Shown piece by piece: positions 1 to 7,444 of a stretch of 64,000 nucleotides of DNA. The stretch spans positions 1 to 64,000 of the forward strand of contig ONQB01000003.1 of the NCBI GenBank assembly GCA_900319905.1. Direction: 5' to 3'. The first letter of the stretch is position 1. Each line of letters starts with the position of its first letter. The position numbers and the translations under genes are program-made. The notes under the pieces were generated by a model that searched no databases, was not told the origin of the DNA, and worked only from the letters and a program-made list of their open reading frames with translations. The stretch comes from an uncultured Prevotella sp. (GTDB taxonomy: Bacteria > Bacteroidota > Bacteroidia > Bacteroidales > Bacteroidaceae).

Positions 1-1623
1 GTAGCACACATGAAGCTCATTTTCGTCAATATGTCCGAGTTTTTCGGTGAGAGCGTCTTTAAAGTCAGGGTACAGTTCGTCGGTGGCCTGTATGAGCATT
101 TTCCATTCCTTGGTCTTCATTTTGTGATTACCCTTAGAGGCTTCGCGCACGGTGTTGACAATGTCCTCGGCACTGCTTTCAAGTTCAGCCTTGTGCATAA
201 GTCTCATTAGGCTGCGGTTCTGTTCCATCTTCTCGGCGAGTATTTTCTCCTGTTCCCTTATCTTGTCCATGTATTGCTCTGTCTGATGGGTGACATCTTG
301 CAGCCTTGCTTGTGCATCAGAGAGGGCTACTTCCTTGGTACGTAATGCGTCTCTTTGCCTTTCTATCTCTTTCTCAAGGTCGCTGTTTCTTTTGCTGTAT
401 GCGTCTATTTTCTGCCTTTGCGCGAGTATCTCCCTTGTTGACCTGCGTATCCTGTGGATATAGAGCACGAAAGCGATTATTGTGAGTGGCAGGAGGGTGG
501 CGAGTGTGCCGAGGGCTCTGTTCTTGTATGTTTCCCCCCTCTCTGAAATCTCTTTTTCCCGCTTTTGGTCGCGGTGGTACTGGTATAGGTTGTTGGCGGT
601 GGCGGCAAGTTCCTGCCGCTTGCCGAGATTGAGTGTATCGCTCACTTGTACGAATTTTTGTGCATAGTAGTTTGCTTCCTTTATGTTTCCATTTTTACTA
701 TAAATATTGAAAAGAATCTTGCTTGCATCATAAACATTTTCAAGATTATCATTTCTTTGTATTATTTTTTTATAGCATATTATGGCAGAGTCGATATTAC
801 CAACCATATAGTGATATTCCCCTACATCTAATAAGTATTCTGATGGAAGAGAATCCAATATCATAACTTTATATGGTATACTGCCGTAGCATTTTTTGGC
901 TATATTGCACATTTTCAGCTTAGATAAGTGATATAAAAGATTAAATGTATTTTCTATATCGTTTTGATTTCCATTTTTTTGCATAAGTTTAAAAGCCTCT
1001 GAAAAAGTTTCTTTGGCTTTTACAATATCTCCAGATCTTAATTGTGATGCACCAAGATTTTGTACTATACGAGAGCTAAGAGTTCCCATTTGTTTGGCTA
1101 AATTGTATTCCTTTTGACTACAAATAGCAGAGTTTTTGTAGTCTTGTACTTTGTAATATAGCCATGCGAGATTAGAATAAGTGTTTCTGAGCATTAGCGA
1201 GTCATACGTGTTGCCCTCTATGCAATAATCTTTGGAGCGTTGGAAGAATGTTATGGCTTGTGGATAGTCCTGTAAGTCACGGTATACACTTCCAGCATAG
1301 TAGCATGCCTCCTGCCTTTCCATATTGTTGCCGTGCCTGCTGAAATAGTTTACAACTTTCTTTATTCTTATGTCGGATGTTGCAGGGATATATGCCTTGT
1401 CACGGAGGCGGATGTCAAGCATGTCAAACACCATACGTGTGTGAGTGCTCCAAGATTGTTCGTCATTTTTGATGGAGTCAAGCATCAACATGGCCTTATT
1501 CGGATTGTTGTCGCCGACACACTTGATATTTTCAAGTTGTTTTGTAATGCCGGTATCGTCATCACAAGAAGCGAAGAAGGTAAGTGATGCGAATAAAACG
1601 CAGACTATTAATAAACGGTTCAT
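1..1623 (-). CDS. TPR-containing membrane/lipoprotein regulator, Bacteroidales HTH type (3' end cut off)
   Basis: The frame is open from the ATG at 1623 down to base 1, so the C-terminus lies outside the window; 541 codons are visible. The N-terminus is a lipoprotein-like signal (MNRLLIVCVLFASLTFFASC, possible lipobox Cys20). TPR-like helical repeats follow, then a single membrane segment near residues 365-385, a long coiled coil rich in Glu/Lys/Arg, and a region ending in LGHIDENELHVCY. That last stretch lines up with the start of the DNA-binding tail of the intact relative at 40282-42000 (LSEKDLRLCAYIHLGMS), so a C-terminal helix-turn-helix is expected just past the edge. It is divergent from the peptide biosynthesis genes at 1957-12552 and is the obvious candidate for their regulator. 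A minus-strand -7 box (TAACTTTG) lies at 1644-1651. The family is clear; the ligand and target are inferred. Confidence 0.82.
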   Translation of the reverse strand, partial: MNRLLIVCVLFASLTFFASCDDDTGITKQLENIKCVGDNNPNKAMLMLDSIKNDEQSWSTHTRMVFDMLDIRLRDKAYIPATSDIRIKKVVNYFSRHGNNMERQEACYYAGSVYRDLQDYPQAITFFQRSKDYCIEGNTYDSLMLRNTYSNLAWLYYKVQDYKNSAICSQKEYNLAKQMGTLSSRIVQNLGASQLRSGDIVKAKETFSEAFKLMQKNGNQNDIENTFNLLYHLSKLKMCNIAKKCYGSIPYKVMILDSLPSEYLLDVGEYHYMVGNIDSAIICYKKIIQRNDNLENVYDASKILFNIYSKNGNIKEANYYAQKFVQVSDTLNLGKRQELAATANNLYQYHRDQKREKEISERGETYKNRALGTLATLLPLTIIAFVLYIHRIRRSTREILAQRQKIDAYSKRNSDLEKEIERQRDALRTKEVALSDAQARLQDVTHQTEQYMDKIREQEKILAEKMEQNRSLMRLMHKAELESSAEDIVNTVREASKGNHKMKTKEWKMLIQATDELYPDFKDALTEKLGHIDENELHVCY

Positions 1624-1643
1624 TTTTTTAAGGTTTTTGTTCG

Positions 1644-1651
1644 CAAAGTTA
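1644..1651 (-). promoter_or_regulatory. -7 promoter element of the TPR regulator
   Basis: The plus strand reads CAAAGTTA, which is TAACTTTG on the minus strand and fits the Bacteroidetes -7 consensus TAnnTTTG. It lies 21 bp upstream of the ATG at 1623. A clear -33 TTTG at the usual spacing is not seen. Confidence 0.5.
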
Positions 1652-1693
1652 GTCAATTATTTATAATCCAGGAAGTCATTGAAGTATTATTTT

Positions 1694-1860
1694 CATCCCA
1701 ACTCATCCCAAGTTGTTGATAAAAAGAAATTAAAAGTTATAAATGCCATGTTGGGTAATTTTTAATAAGCACCTATTATACAACGAGTTATAAAAACCAA
1801 CGAAAAAAAAGTTATTTTTGGGATGCATTGGACTGCATTTTCTTTTGTACATAATCCCAA
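1694..1860. promoter_or_regulatory. four CATCCCAA-type motifs, candidate operators
   Basis: The octamer CATCCCAA occurs at 1694-1701 and 1704-1711, a direct repeat spaced exactly 10 bp, about one helical turn. The same motif appears inverted (TTGGGATG) at 1818-1825 and as AATCCCAA at 1853-1860; these last two form an inverted repeat flanking the -33 box of the biosynthetic promoter. The arrangement between two divergent genes suggests binding sites for the neighbouring regulator, but no binding evidence exists here. Confidence 0.5.
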
Positions 1861-1874
1861 AATTCCTAATTTTG
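1844..1874 (+). promoter_or_regulatory. sigma-ABfr promoter of the peptide biosynthesis genes
   Basis: TTTG at 1844-1847, a 19-bp spacer, and TAATTTTG at 1867-1874 match the Bacteroidetes -33/-7 consensus well. Transcription would begin near 1880 and give a leader of roughly 75 bases before the ATG at 1957. Confidence 0.72.
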
Positions 1875-1956
1875 CAGCAAACATCTCGCAAACCGATAAC
1901 AAAGGCTTTAAATAGTTGCCATCTCGGTTTAGTTACATAAAAGCAACAAAACTAAA

Positions 1957-2361
1957 ATGCATATGAAAATTTTACGGAAAGCAATCATTCTAGTGTTATT
2001 GATATCGCTTGCACCAGTTGAGATGCACGCTTTTGTTTGTACCAGCTCAATGGTGACGATGTCATATGCTGGTAGTAATGTTTTAAATGGTTATAATCGT
2101 CCTAGTAGAATTCCTGCCTATAAGGAATGTCCCGTGAAAGTCTTGCTTGATTCGGAAACAGGAACATTGACATTGGACAACACAAAATGTCCAAACTCAA
2201 TCGAATATGGTATCTACAACGAGGCTGGACAAACCGTCCTTTATGGCACATGCGACGCATACAGCTATAACAATATAAATTTGAATACACTTTCCGAAGG
2301 GGTATATCAGTTTAGAATACAAGTGGGCACATCAACTTATGTAGGAACAATAGATATTTAA
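1957..2361 (+). CDS. small secreted protein, DUF3244-like
   Basis: This 134-residue protein begins with a signal peptide (hydrophobic residues 8-20, likely cleavage after MHA). The mature part of about 108 residues has beta-strand character and ends in a pattern, LSEGVYQFRIQVGTSTYVGT, typical of DUF3244-type small exported proteins of Bacteroides and Prevotella. Its function is unknown. It is the first gene behind the 1844-1874 promoter and its stop is only 7 bases from the UDP-xylose synthase start, so the two are probably cotranscribed. That position makes an accessory, immunity or surface-display role for the peptide product possible, but this is inference. ATG at 1963 is an alternative start. 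Four Cys residues in the mature part could form disulphides. Confidence 0.7.
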   Translation: MHMKILRKAIILVLLISLAPVEMHAFVCTSSMVTMSYAGSNVLNGYNRPSRIPAYKECPVKVLLDSETGTLTLDNTKCPNSIEYGIYNEAGQTVLYGTCDAYSYNNINLNTLSEGVYQFRIQVGTSTYVGTIDI

Positions 2362-2368
2362 GAAGCTA

Positions 2369-3355
2369 ATGCAAGATAAGAAGCACATATCTGTCGTCGC
2401 CGGTGGAGCCGGTTTCATCGGCTCCAACCTATGCAGGCGATTGCTGCATGACGGAAGGCATGTCGTCTGCATAGACAACCTGTCCACCGGATATTTTGAT
2501 AATATCCGGTCTATGGTTGGCGATGACTTTGAGTTCATCCGTCACGATATCACGGAGCCGTTGCCTTTCAGTCTTCATGCCGACGAGATTTACAATCTTG
2601 CATGTCCCGCATCTCCTACCCATTATCAGAAAGATGCGATTCACACCACCAAGACGGCAGTTATTGGTACCATCAACATGCTGGAGTTGGCAAGGGCAAA
2701 CGGCTGTCCGATATTACAGTCATCAACGAGCGAGGTGTATGGCAACCCGGAGGTACACCCACAGACGGAAGATTATTGTGGCTATGTGAACCCGGTGGGT
2801 GTACGTTCGTGCTACGACGAGGGCAAGCGCTGCGCTGAGAGTCTGTGCATGGACTATCATCGTCAGTACGGAGTCAATGTCAAGATTGTGAGGATCTTCA
2901 ACACCTATGGCCCGGGAATGGCTACAGATGACGGGCGCGTCGTTTCCAACTTCATTACCCAGGCACTTTCTGGGTTGCCGATAACTATTTATGGTGACGG
3001 CTCACAGACACGCTCGTTCATGTATATTGATGACCTTATTGAGGCATTGGTGAGAATGACGGAGACAGCAAAGAACGTAACAGGCCCTGTCAATCTTGGC
3101 AACCCTGACGAGCGGAACGTGAACGAGCTGGCTGATATGGTCATTGCGCTTACTGGTTCGCATTCGCAGTTAATCCATACACCCTTGCCAAAGGATGACC
3201 CATGCAGGCGTTGTCCGGACATCTCTAATGCATCACGAATACTTGATGGCTGGATGCCGAAAATAGGAATAGCGGAAGGATTGGAGAAAACTATAGATTA
3301 CTTTAGAACGATTGTTATTAATGAGACATTACAACATTCATGTTATATGCCCTAA
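2369..3355 (+). CDS. uxs: UDP-glucuronate decarboxylase (UDP-xylose synthase)
   Basis: This 328-residue extended short-chain dehydrogenase converts UDP-glucuronate to UDP-xylose and CO2 with bound NAD. The NAD-binding motif GGAGFIG is at residues 12-18. The block SSTSEVYGNPEVHPQ, then VNPVGVRSCYDEGKR with Tyr149 and Lys153 as the YxxxK pair, then IFNTYGPGMATDDGRVVSNF and the GDGSQTRSF segment, is diagnostic of UXS rather than of dTDP-glucose dehydratases or UDP-Glc epimerases. Length fits the family. It sits 7 bases after the small secreted protein and upstream of the maturase and precursor peptide, with no capsule operon beside it in this window. That suggests the UDP-xylose is made for the glycosyltransferase at 7434-8933. 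A UDP-glucose dehydrogenase to supply UDP-glucuronate is not in the window. Confidence 0.9.
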   Translation: MQDKKHISVVAGGAGFIGSNLCRRLLHDGRHVVCIDNLSTGYFDNIRSMVGDDFEFIRHDITEPLPFSLHADEIYNLACPASPTHYQKDAIHTTKTAVIGTINMLELARANGCPILQSSTSEVYGNPEVHPQTEDYCGYVNPVGVRSCYDEGKRCAESLCMDYHRQYGVNVKIVRIFNTYGPGMATDDGRVVSNFITQALSGLPITIYGDGSQTRSFMYIDDLIEALVRMTETAKNVTGPVNLGNPDERNVNELADMVIALTGSHSQLIHTPLPKDDPCRRCPDISNASRILDGWMPKIGIAEGLEKTIDYFRTIVINETLQHSCYMP

Positions 3356-3447
3356 CTACGTTCTATATAAGTGATACAAGATCTACTATACGTATTAAAT
3401 GACAAAGTTATTAACAAACTTAGGAAGATATTTTAAAATTCTATATA

Positions 3448-4719
3448 ATGAAAGAAAGTAAATATAATTATTATATCACTTTAGATAGCAATCAAGATGT
3501 GATATTCAATGGACGAACAAAACGCTTTTTCAGAGTCTCTAAAAAGAACTCGTCCCGTTTTAAGGAAATACTAAAAGATCCAGATTCGTATTTCGAACGG
3601 TACAAGCCTTTTTTGCTGAGGATGCAAGATGAAGGCTTTGTGCTTAGTGATGATGTTGACGAGTACGCACTTATTCAAGACTTGTATAAGCAGGCCTTGC
3701 AGCCGAATTCTTGCAAACTTCTCATTCTTCCCACTTACCAATGTAATGTAAGGTGTTGGTACTGCACTCAAAATCATCGGGATATGAGAATGGATGCTAA
3801 TATTATGTCTCGTCTGAAAAAACACATAGAAAAGATCCTAAAACAACATAAGGAGATCAACAATCTGCATATATCATGGTTTGGCGGAGAGCCTATGTTG
3901 GAATATGACACTATCATTGAAGTGACTGAATTCGCTAAAGAACTGTGCAAGAGATGCAGAGTGACTTTCTCGGCGGGAATAACAACAAATGGCTTGTTGC
4001 TTGATAAAGAGAAAATACAGAAATTCCGTGACTTGTCTATATATCATTACCAGATAACTATAGACGGTCCACGCATGCAACACAATAAAGTAAAACAGCC
4101 TTTTGCTGGTTCTGCATTTGATACTACTGTAAACAATATTAAGTGGATAGCTGAACTTGTACCCGAGGCATCGATTAATCTTCGTATCAACTATACTGCA
4201 AAGACCGATCCAGACAGAATAATAGAGGATGTCAATTCCATTATTCCCAGCAGACTGCGGAAATGTATTACTATTAGTCCACGAAAAGTGTGGCAGGTAG
4301 ATAATGCTCAGATTCCACAAGAAACATTATCAAAGTTGAGAGGAATAGGGAAGAGCTTTTCGTACAATTATGACGGCTTTACCATGGGGCAATGCTATGT
4401 CGAGGGTGTTTACTTTGAAACGATATATTCTGACGGACATGTTGGGAAGTGCGATAATGATGATATGAATGATGCTAAAGGGATGCTGACTGAAGATGGT
4501 GATGTAAAGTGGGATTCGGAATATCTATTTACACGAAAGACAGTTCTTGACCCAAAAGCGCAGTGCGTAACATGTCAGCATCTTCCAATCTGTTGGGGAC
4601 CATGCCCGAGAAGAAGGGAAGCGATGATAGAATCAGGAAAAGAAATAACATGTACTGTCCCCAACATAGAGAATGAGGCTAAGGAATTTATACTAAATTA
4701 CATAGCATCATTGACTTAA
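3448..4719 (+). CDS. radical SAM/SPASM peptide maturase
   Basis: The 423-residue protein carries the radical SAM cluster motif CX3CX2C at Cys99, Cys103 and Cys106, and a GGEP motif at 146-149 typical of SAM binding. The C-terminal SPASM domain shows the canonical CX2CX5CX3C (Cys373, 376, 382, 386) followed by Cys402, with an upstream Cys pair around the YSDGHVGKCDND segment, ready to hold auxiliary Fe-S clusters. The first 90 residues contain no Cys before position 89 and could be a leader-recognition region. Such maturases form thioether or carbon crosslinks in ribosomal peptides (anaerobic sulphur maturase, sactipeptide and ranthipeptide enzymes). The precursor gene starts 112 bases downstream and offers 12 core Cys residues. 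The class is certain; the exact chemistry is not readable from sequence. Confidence 0.92.
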   Translation: MKESKYNYYITLDSNQDVIFNGRTKRFFRVSKKNSSRFKEILKDPDSYFERYKPFLLRMQDEGFVLSDDVDEYALIQDLYKQALQPNSCKLLILPTYQCNVRCWYCTQNHRDMRMDANIMSRLKKHIEKILKQHKEINNLHISWFGGEPMLEYDTIIEVTEFAKELCKRCRVTFSAGITTNGLLLDKEKIQKFRDLSIYHYQITIDGPRMQHNKVKQPFAGSAFDTTVNNIKWIAELVPEASINLRINYTAKTDPDRIIEDVNSIIPSRLRKCITISPRKVWQVDNAQIPQETLSKLRGIGKSFSYNYDGFTMGQCYVEGVYFETIYSDGHVGKCDNDDMNDAKGMLTEDGDVKWDSEYLFTRKTVLDPKAQCVTCQHLPICWGPCPRRREAMIESGKEITCTVPNIENEAKEFILNYIASLT

Positions 4720-4831
4720 TGGAAATATATGGTATGGTCATAGTGCCTTACAACAAGGAGCACCACTAAGATATTAACAGAGAACCTATATTATCCTCTG
4801 CAATAACATATTAACAAAATAAAAGACAATT

Positions 4832-5179
4832 ATGAAAGAACTAGAAACACTTAATGCGGTCGTTACTGACGATCTTTTATCAGAGATGGAAATGCTTCAT
4901 ATTTGCGGTGGCGTTAATCCAAGTAATCCTGACGATAACACATATTGCTATGGGGCCAATTGCACTAATTGTTATGATGGATGTGGTAGCGGCACATGCA
5001 ACAGCGGTACATGCAACAGCGGTACATGCAACAGCGGTACATGCAACAGTGGTACATGCAACAGCGGCACATGCAATAGCGGCACATGCAATAGCGGCAA
5101 AGGTTCAGGCAATAGTGGCAACGGCAGTGGCAATGTGGGCAATAGAGTGAACATGCTGTCATATTGTAGAGGAAACTAA
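4832..5179 (+). CDS. double-glycine RiPP precursor peptide with CNSGT repeats
   Basis: A 115-residue peptide. Residues 1-27 form a GG-type leader (LLSEMEMLHICGG, Gly26-Gly27) of the kind cut by C39 peptidases and seen in Bacteroidales 'GG' natural-product precursors. The core starts near Val28, has Cys39, 44, 47 and 51, then eight 5-residue units from Cys51: CGSGT, six CNSGT, CNSGK. A Gly/Ser/Asn tail and a final SYCRGN follow. The core has 12 Cys and 11 Ser-Gly dipeptides. The repeat units differ by silent changes (AAC/AAT, AGC/AGT, GGT/GGC), so the amino-acid pattern has been kept, not merely copied recently. It sits between the radical SAM maturase and the export genes and is followed by a strong hairpin terminator. 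I know no characterised peptide with this repeat. Confidence 0.9.
   Translation: MKELETLNAVVTDDLLSEMEMLHICGGVNPSNPDDNTYCYGANCTNCYDGCGSGTCNSGTCNSGTCNSGTCNSGTCNSGTCNSGTCNSGKGSGNSGNGSGNVGNRVNMLSYCRGN
4982..5101 (+). repeat. eight 15-bp units encoding C-N-S-G-T
   Basis: In-frame tandem array of eight 15-base units inside the precursor gene. The first unit codes CGSGT and the last CNSGK. Silent differences between units occur at the third positions of Asn, Ser and Gly codons. Confidence 0.95.
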
Positions 5180-5201
5180 CAAATTGTAAAGGACACTAAT
5201 A

Positions 5202-5246
5202 AAGAAGGCATGTGTGGTATTTTTCATAAACACACATGCTCTTCTT
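5202..5246 (+). terminator. hairpin after the precursor gene, terminator or attenuator
   Basis: Arms AAGAAGGCATGTGTG (5202-5216) and CACACATGCTCTTCTT (5231-5246) pair almost fully around a 14-base AT-rich loop. It lies 22 bases after the precursor stop and 68 bases before the next gene. Partial termination here would give more precursor mRNA than mRNA for the transport genes, a usual arrangement in RiPP operons. Confidence 0.75.
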
Positions 5247-5314
5247 TCAAGAAACCGGCTGATGCGCTATCAGATATAAGGCTTTTGCCTTGTTAAAACT
5301 TAAATATAATTTAC

Positions 5315-7444
5315 ATGCAAGAACGATTACTGACTCTCATATTGTTATGCGGTATATCCATTTCCCTGTCAGCTGCTGCATTGCAGACAGAGCGAAGCGA
5401 CAGTGACTCTGTTGGTATATATAAGACACAGGATCTTAAAGAAGTTGTGGTGAAGACTTCCCACACTGTTCAAAGTGGTGACAGGACCAAGATCTTCATC
5501 ACACGTGATATGCGGCGGGGAACACATTCCGTTGGGGAGATGTTGGGCAACGAGCCGAACTTCTACTTCGACAAGGCTTTCAATACACTGACCTACAACA
5601 ACTCCTCAAAAATAGTGCTGTTGGTCGACAGCATAGAGAAAGACCTGTCAACACTGAGCATGCAACACCTCAAGTATGACTATATAGAGATAGTGAACCA
5701 TCCTACGGGGAAATACGAAGGCTATGAAGTGCTGATTAACCTTCATACTAAGAAAGACTATGAGGGATATGAGGGATATGTATATCACAACACCGGCGTG
5801 TTCCTGAATAGATTCCACCCCAATCCTTTTTTCAACAATGAGGCAAGCTTTGCCTACACCAAGAACAAACTCACGTTCTCAGTGCTTGGTCATCTCTATA
5901 CAGCCAAGGGCAAGTATACTTCATGGTTTGAGCAATATTACAAGCAAATCGGACTGCGCAACACAGTAATAAAGAACCCGGATGGAAGTCCGAACTACCA
6001 CTTCGATGAGCCGCGCGGCCAGATTGTTGTCAGTGGAGATTATAAGTTCGACAAATACCGGTCATTGTCATTTAGTTACAGATACAACGGAGAGTGGACC
6101 ACAACGAGCGATGCCATGACGCTTCTGCGCAGCTACGACGACGAGCGTGACGACGTGACGTTGGGAGTGACTTCCAGTTCCTACTCGCAGAGCAACGAGC
6201 ATGCCTTCGGTTTGTACTTCAACGACAACAGTGGCAAGGTGAAATACTCAGCCAATGTCTACTATCGTCACGTGCCAACGAAGAACTACAGCCAAATGGA
6301 AGAGACGACGGGCTTCTCCACAAGCAACTATTTCCGTGACAGGATGCATTATCTGAGCTACGGACTTGACGGATGGACACGTACCGGAACCAACGAAAAA
6401 CTTTATTTAGGTGCGGGTTATGTGGGTACGTGGAAGAGCTATCTGCGCCGCGACCGAAATACCGATGCCGAGCTTAACAGCAATAGCTATCTGCGCAACC
6501 GTCTGTGGGCAACGGCTTCTTATTCGTTTACCCCCAAGATTATTTTCTCTGCAACAGGATGGGTAGAGCATGTCCACAGCAAGAGTGGACAGCTGACTGA
6601 CAACACGCTCCCATTCGGTGGCAACATGATGCTATTCTTCCAACTGACGAGAACCAACTGGATGCGCTTCAATTATGACTGCAATGTGGCCTATCCCGAT
6701 CAGGAGATGTCTAACAACTATGCTTACTTCACGGACTCTCTGACCATGAACAGCGGCAATCCGCTGCTGAAGTCAAACGTTACCCACAACTTCCGTTTCT
6801 GGTTCGACGCATGGAACTGCTTCAACGTGCAGACCGGCTTCTCGCTCTCTCCTCACACGTTCGCCTATATTGTCGACACGGCCGAAGGTACGCTTCCGTC
6901 GGGGCAATACGGTCGCTATGTGAAAAGTTCCTGGCAGAACATCAACTACAGGGAATGGTGGGCAAGCTCGTCGCTCACCAAGCGCTTCCTGAGAAACTTC
7001 GTCTATAAGGCCGACGTGAAATACACCATAGGCAAATCATCCTGGCATGGCTACTCAAACAGTGGCTGGGGCCTGTCAGCCAGCACTTCGTTGAGATACT
7101 ATTGGCCCAAGCAGAAGATGACTTTCTTTGCCGCCTACATATACGAACGCCGCTTCAGCGTGTCTCCACAGAGCCATGCGAAATGGAACTTCGAGTATCC
7201 GCAGGTGTACGTCATGCGCACGTTCTTTAAGGACCGTCTCGAGGTAACTCTCAACCTGCGCACGATGTTCCACTTCACAAACTGTACCAAGCACACCTAT
7301 ATCGACTCACCGGCATTGTTTGCCCACTCTTATAACAACAACTACGACCGTCAGACCAACAATCTTGTGCTGCATCTGCGCTACCGTTTCGCCGGCGGCA
7401 AGAGCGTGCGACAGTTTAGAAAGGAGATGTCATATGAGAAATAA
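5315..7444 (+). CDS. outer-membrane beta-barrel protein, TonB-dependent receptor type
   Basis: The 709-residue protein has a signal peptide (hydrophobic residues 4-21, SLSAAA), a plug-like segment near residues 38-150 (LKEVVVKTSH, then IEIVNHPTGKYEGYEVLINLHTK is split by the typical plug strand pattern) and a long C-terminal region of alternating aromatic strands as in the OMP beta-barrel families of Bacteroidetes. The usual N-terminal carboxypeptidase-like domain of SusC proteins is missing. It lies in the peptide cluster after the precursor and overlaps the next gene by 11 bases, so it is translated with it. It may let the mature peptide cross the outer membrane, or take up a cognate product; the direction cannot be told from sequence. 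No TolC-type channel is present in the cluster. Confidence 0.78.
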   Translation: MQERLLTLILLCGISISLSAAALQTERSDSDSVGIYKTQDLKEVVVKTSHTVQSGDRTKIFITRDMRRGTHSVGEMLGNEPNFYFDKAFNTLTYNNSSKIVLLVDSIEKDLSTLSMQHLKYDYIEIVNHPTGKYEGYEVLINLHTKKDYEGYEGYVYHNTGVFLNRFHPNPFFNNEASFAYTKNKLTFSVLGHLYTAKGKYTSWFEQYYKQIGLRNTVIKNPDGSPNYHFDEPRGQIVVSGDYKFDKYRSLSFSYRYNGEWTTTSDAMTLLRSYDDERDDVTLGVTSSSYSQSNEHAFGLYFNDNSGKVKYSANVYYRHVPTKNYSQMEETTGFSTSNYFRDRMHYLSYGLDGWTRTGTNEKLYLGAGYVGTWKSYLRRDRNTDAELNSNSYLRNRLWATASYSFTPKIIFSATGWVEHVHSKSGQLTDNTLPFGGNMMLFFQLTRTNWMRFNYDCNVAYPDQEMSNNYAYFTDSLTMNSGNPLLKSNVTHNFRFWFDAWNCFNVQTGFSLSPHTFAYIVDTAEGTLPSGQYGRYVKSSWQNINYREWWASSSLTKRFLRNFVYKADVKYTIGKSSWHGYSNSGWGLSASTSLRYYWPKQKMTFFAAYIYERRFSVSPQSHAKWNFEYPQVYVMRTFFKDRLEVTLNLRTMFHFTNCTKHTYIDSPALFAHSYNNNYDRQTNNLVLHLRYRFAGGKSVRQFRKEMSYEK

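Noticed and set aside
4719-4769. 16-codon ORF between the maturase and precursor genes
   Set aside because: Begins within the maturase stop codon, has no leader-like features and no supporting signal.
4854-5162. Other-frame and minus-strand reading frames across the CNSGT repeat
   Set aside because: They arise because a 15-bp repeat without stops is open in several frames; only the frame at 4832 has a leader and fits the operon.
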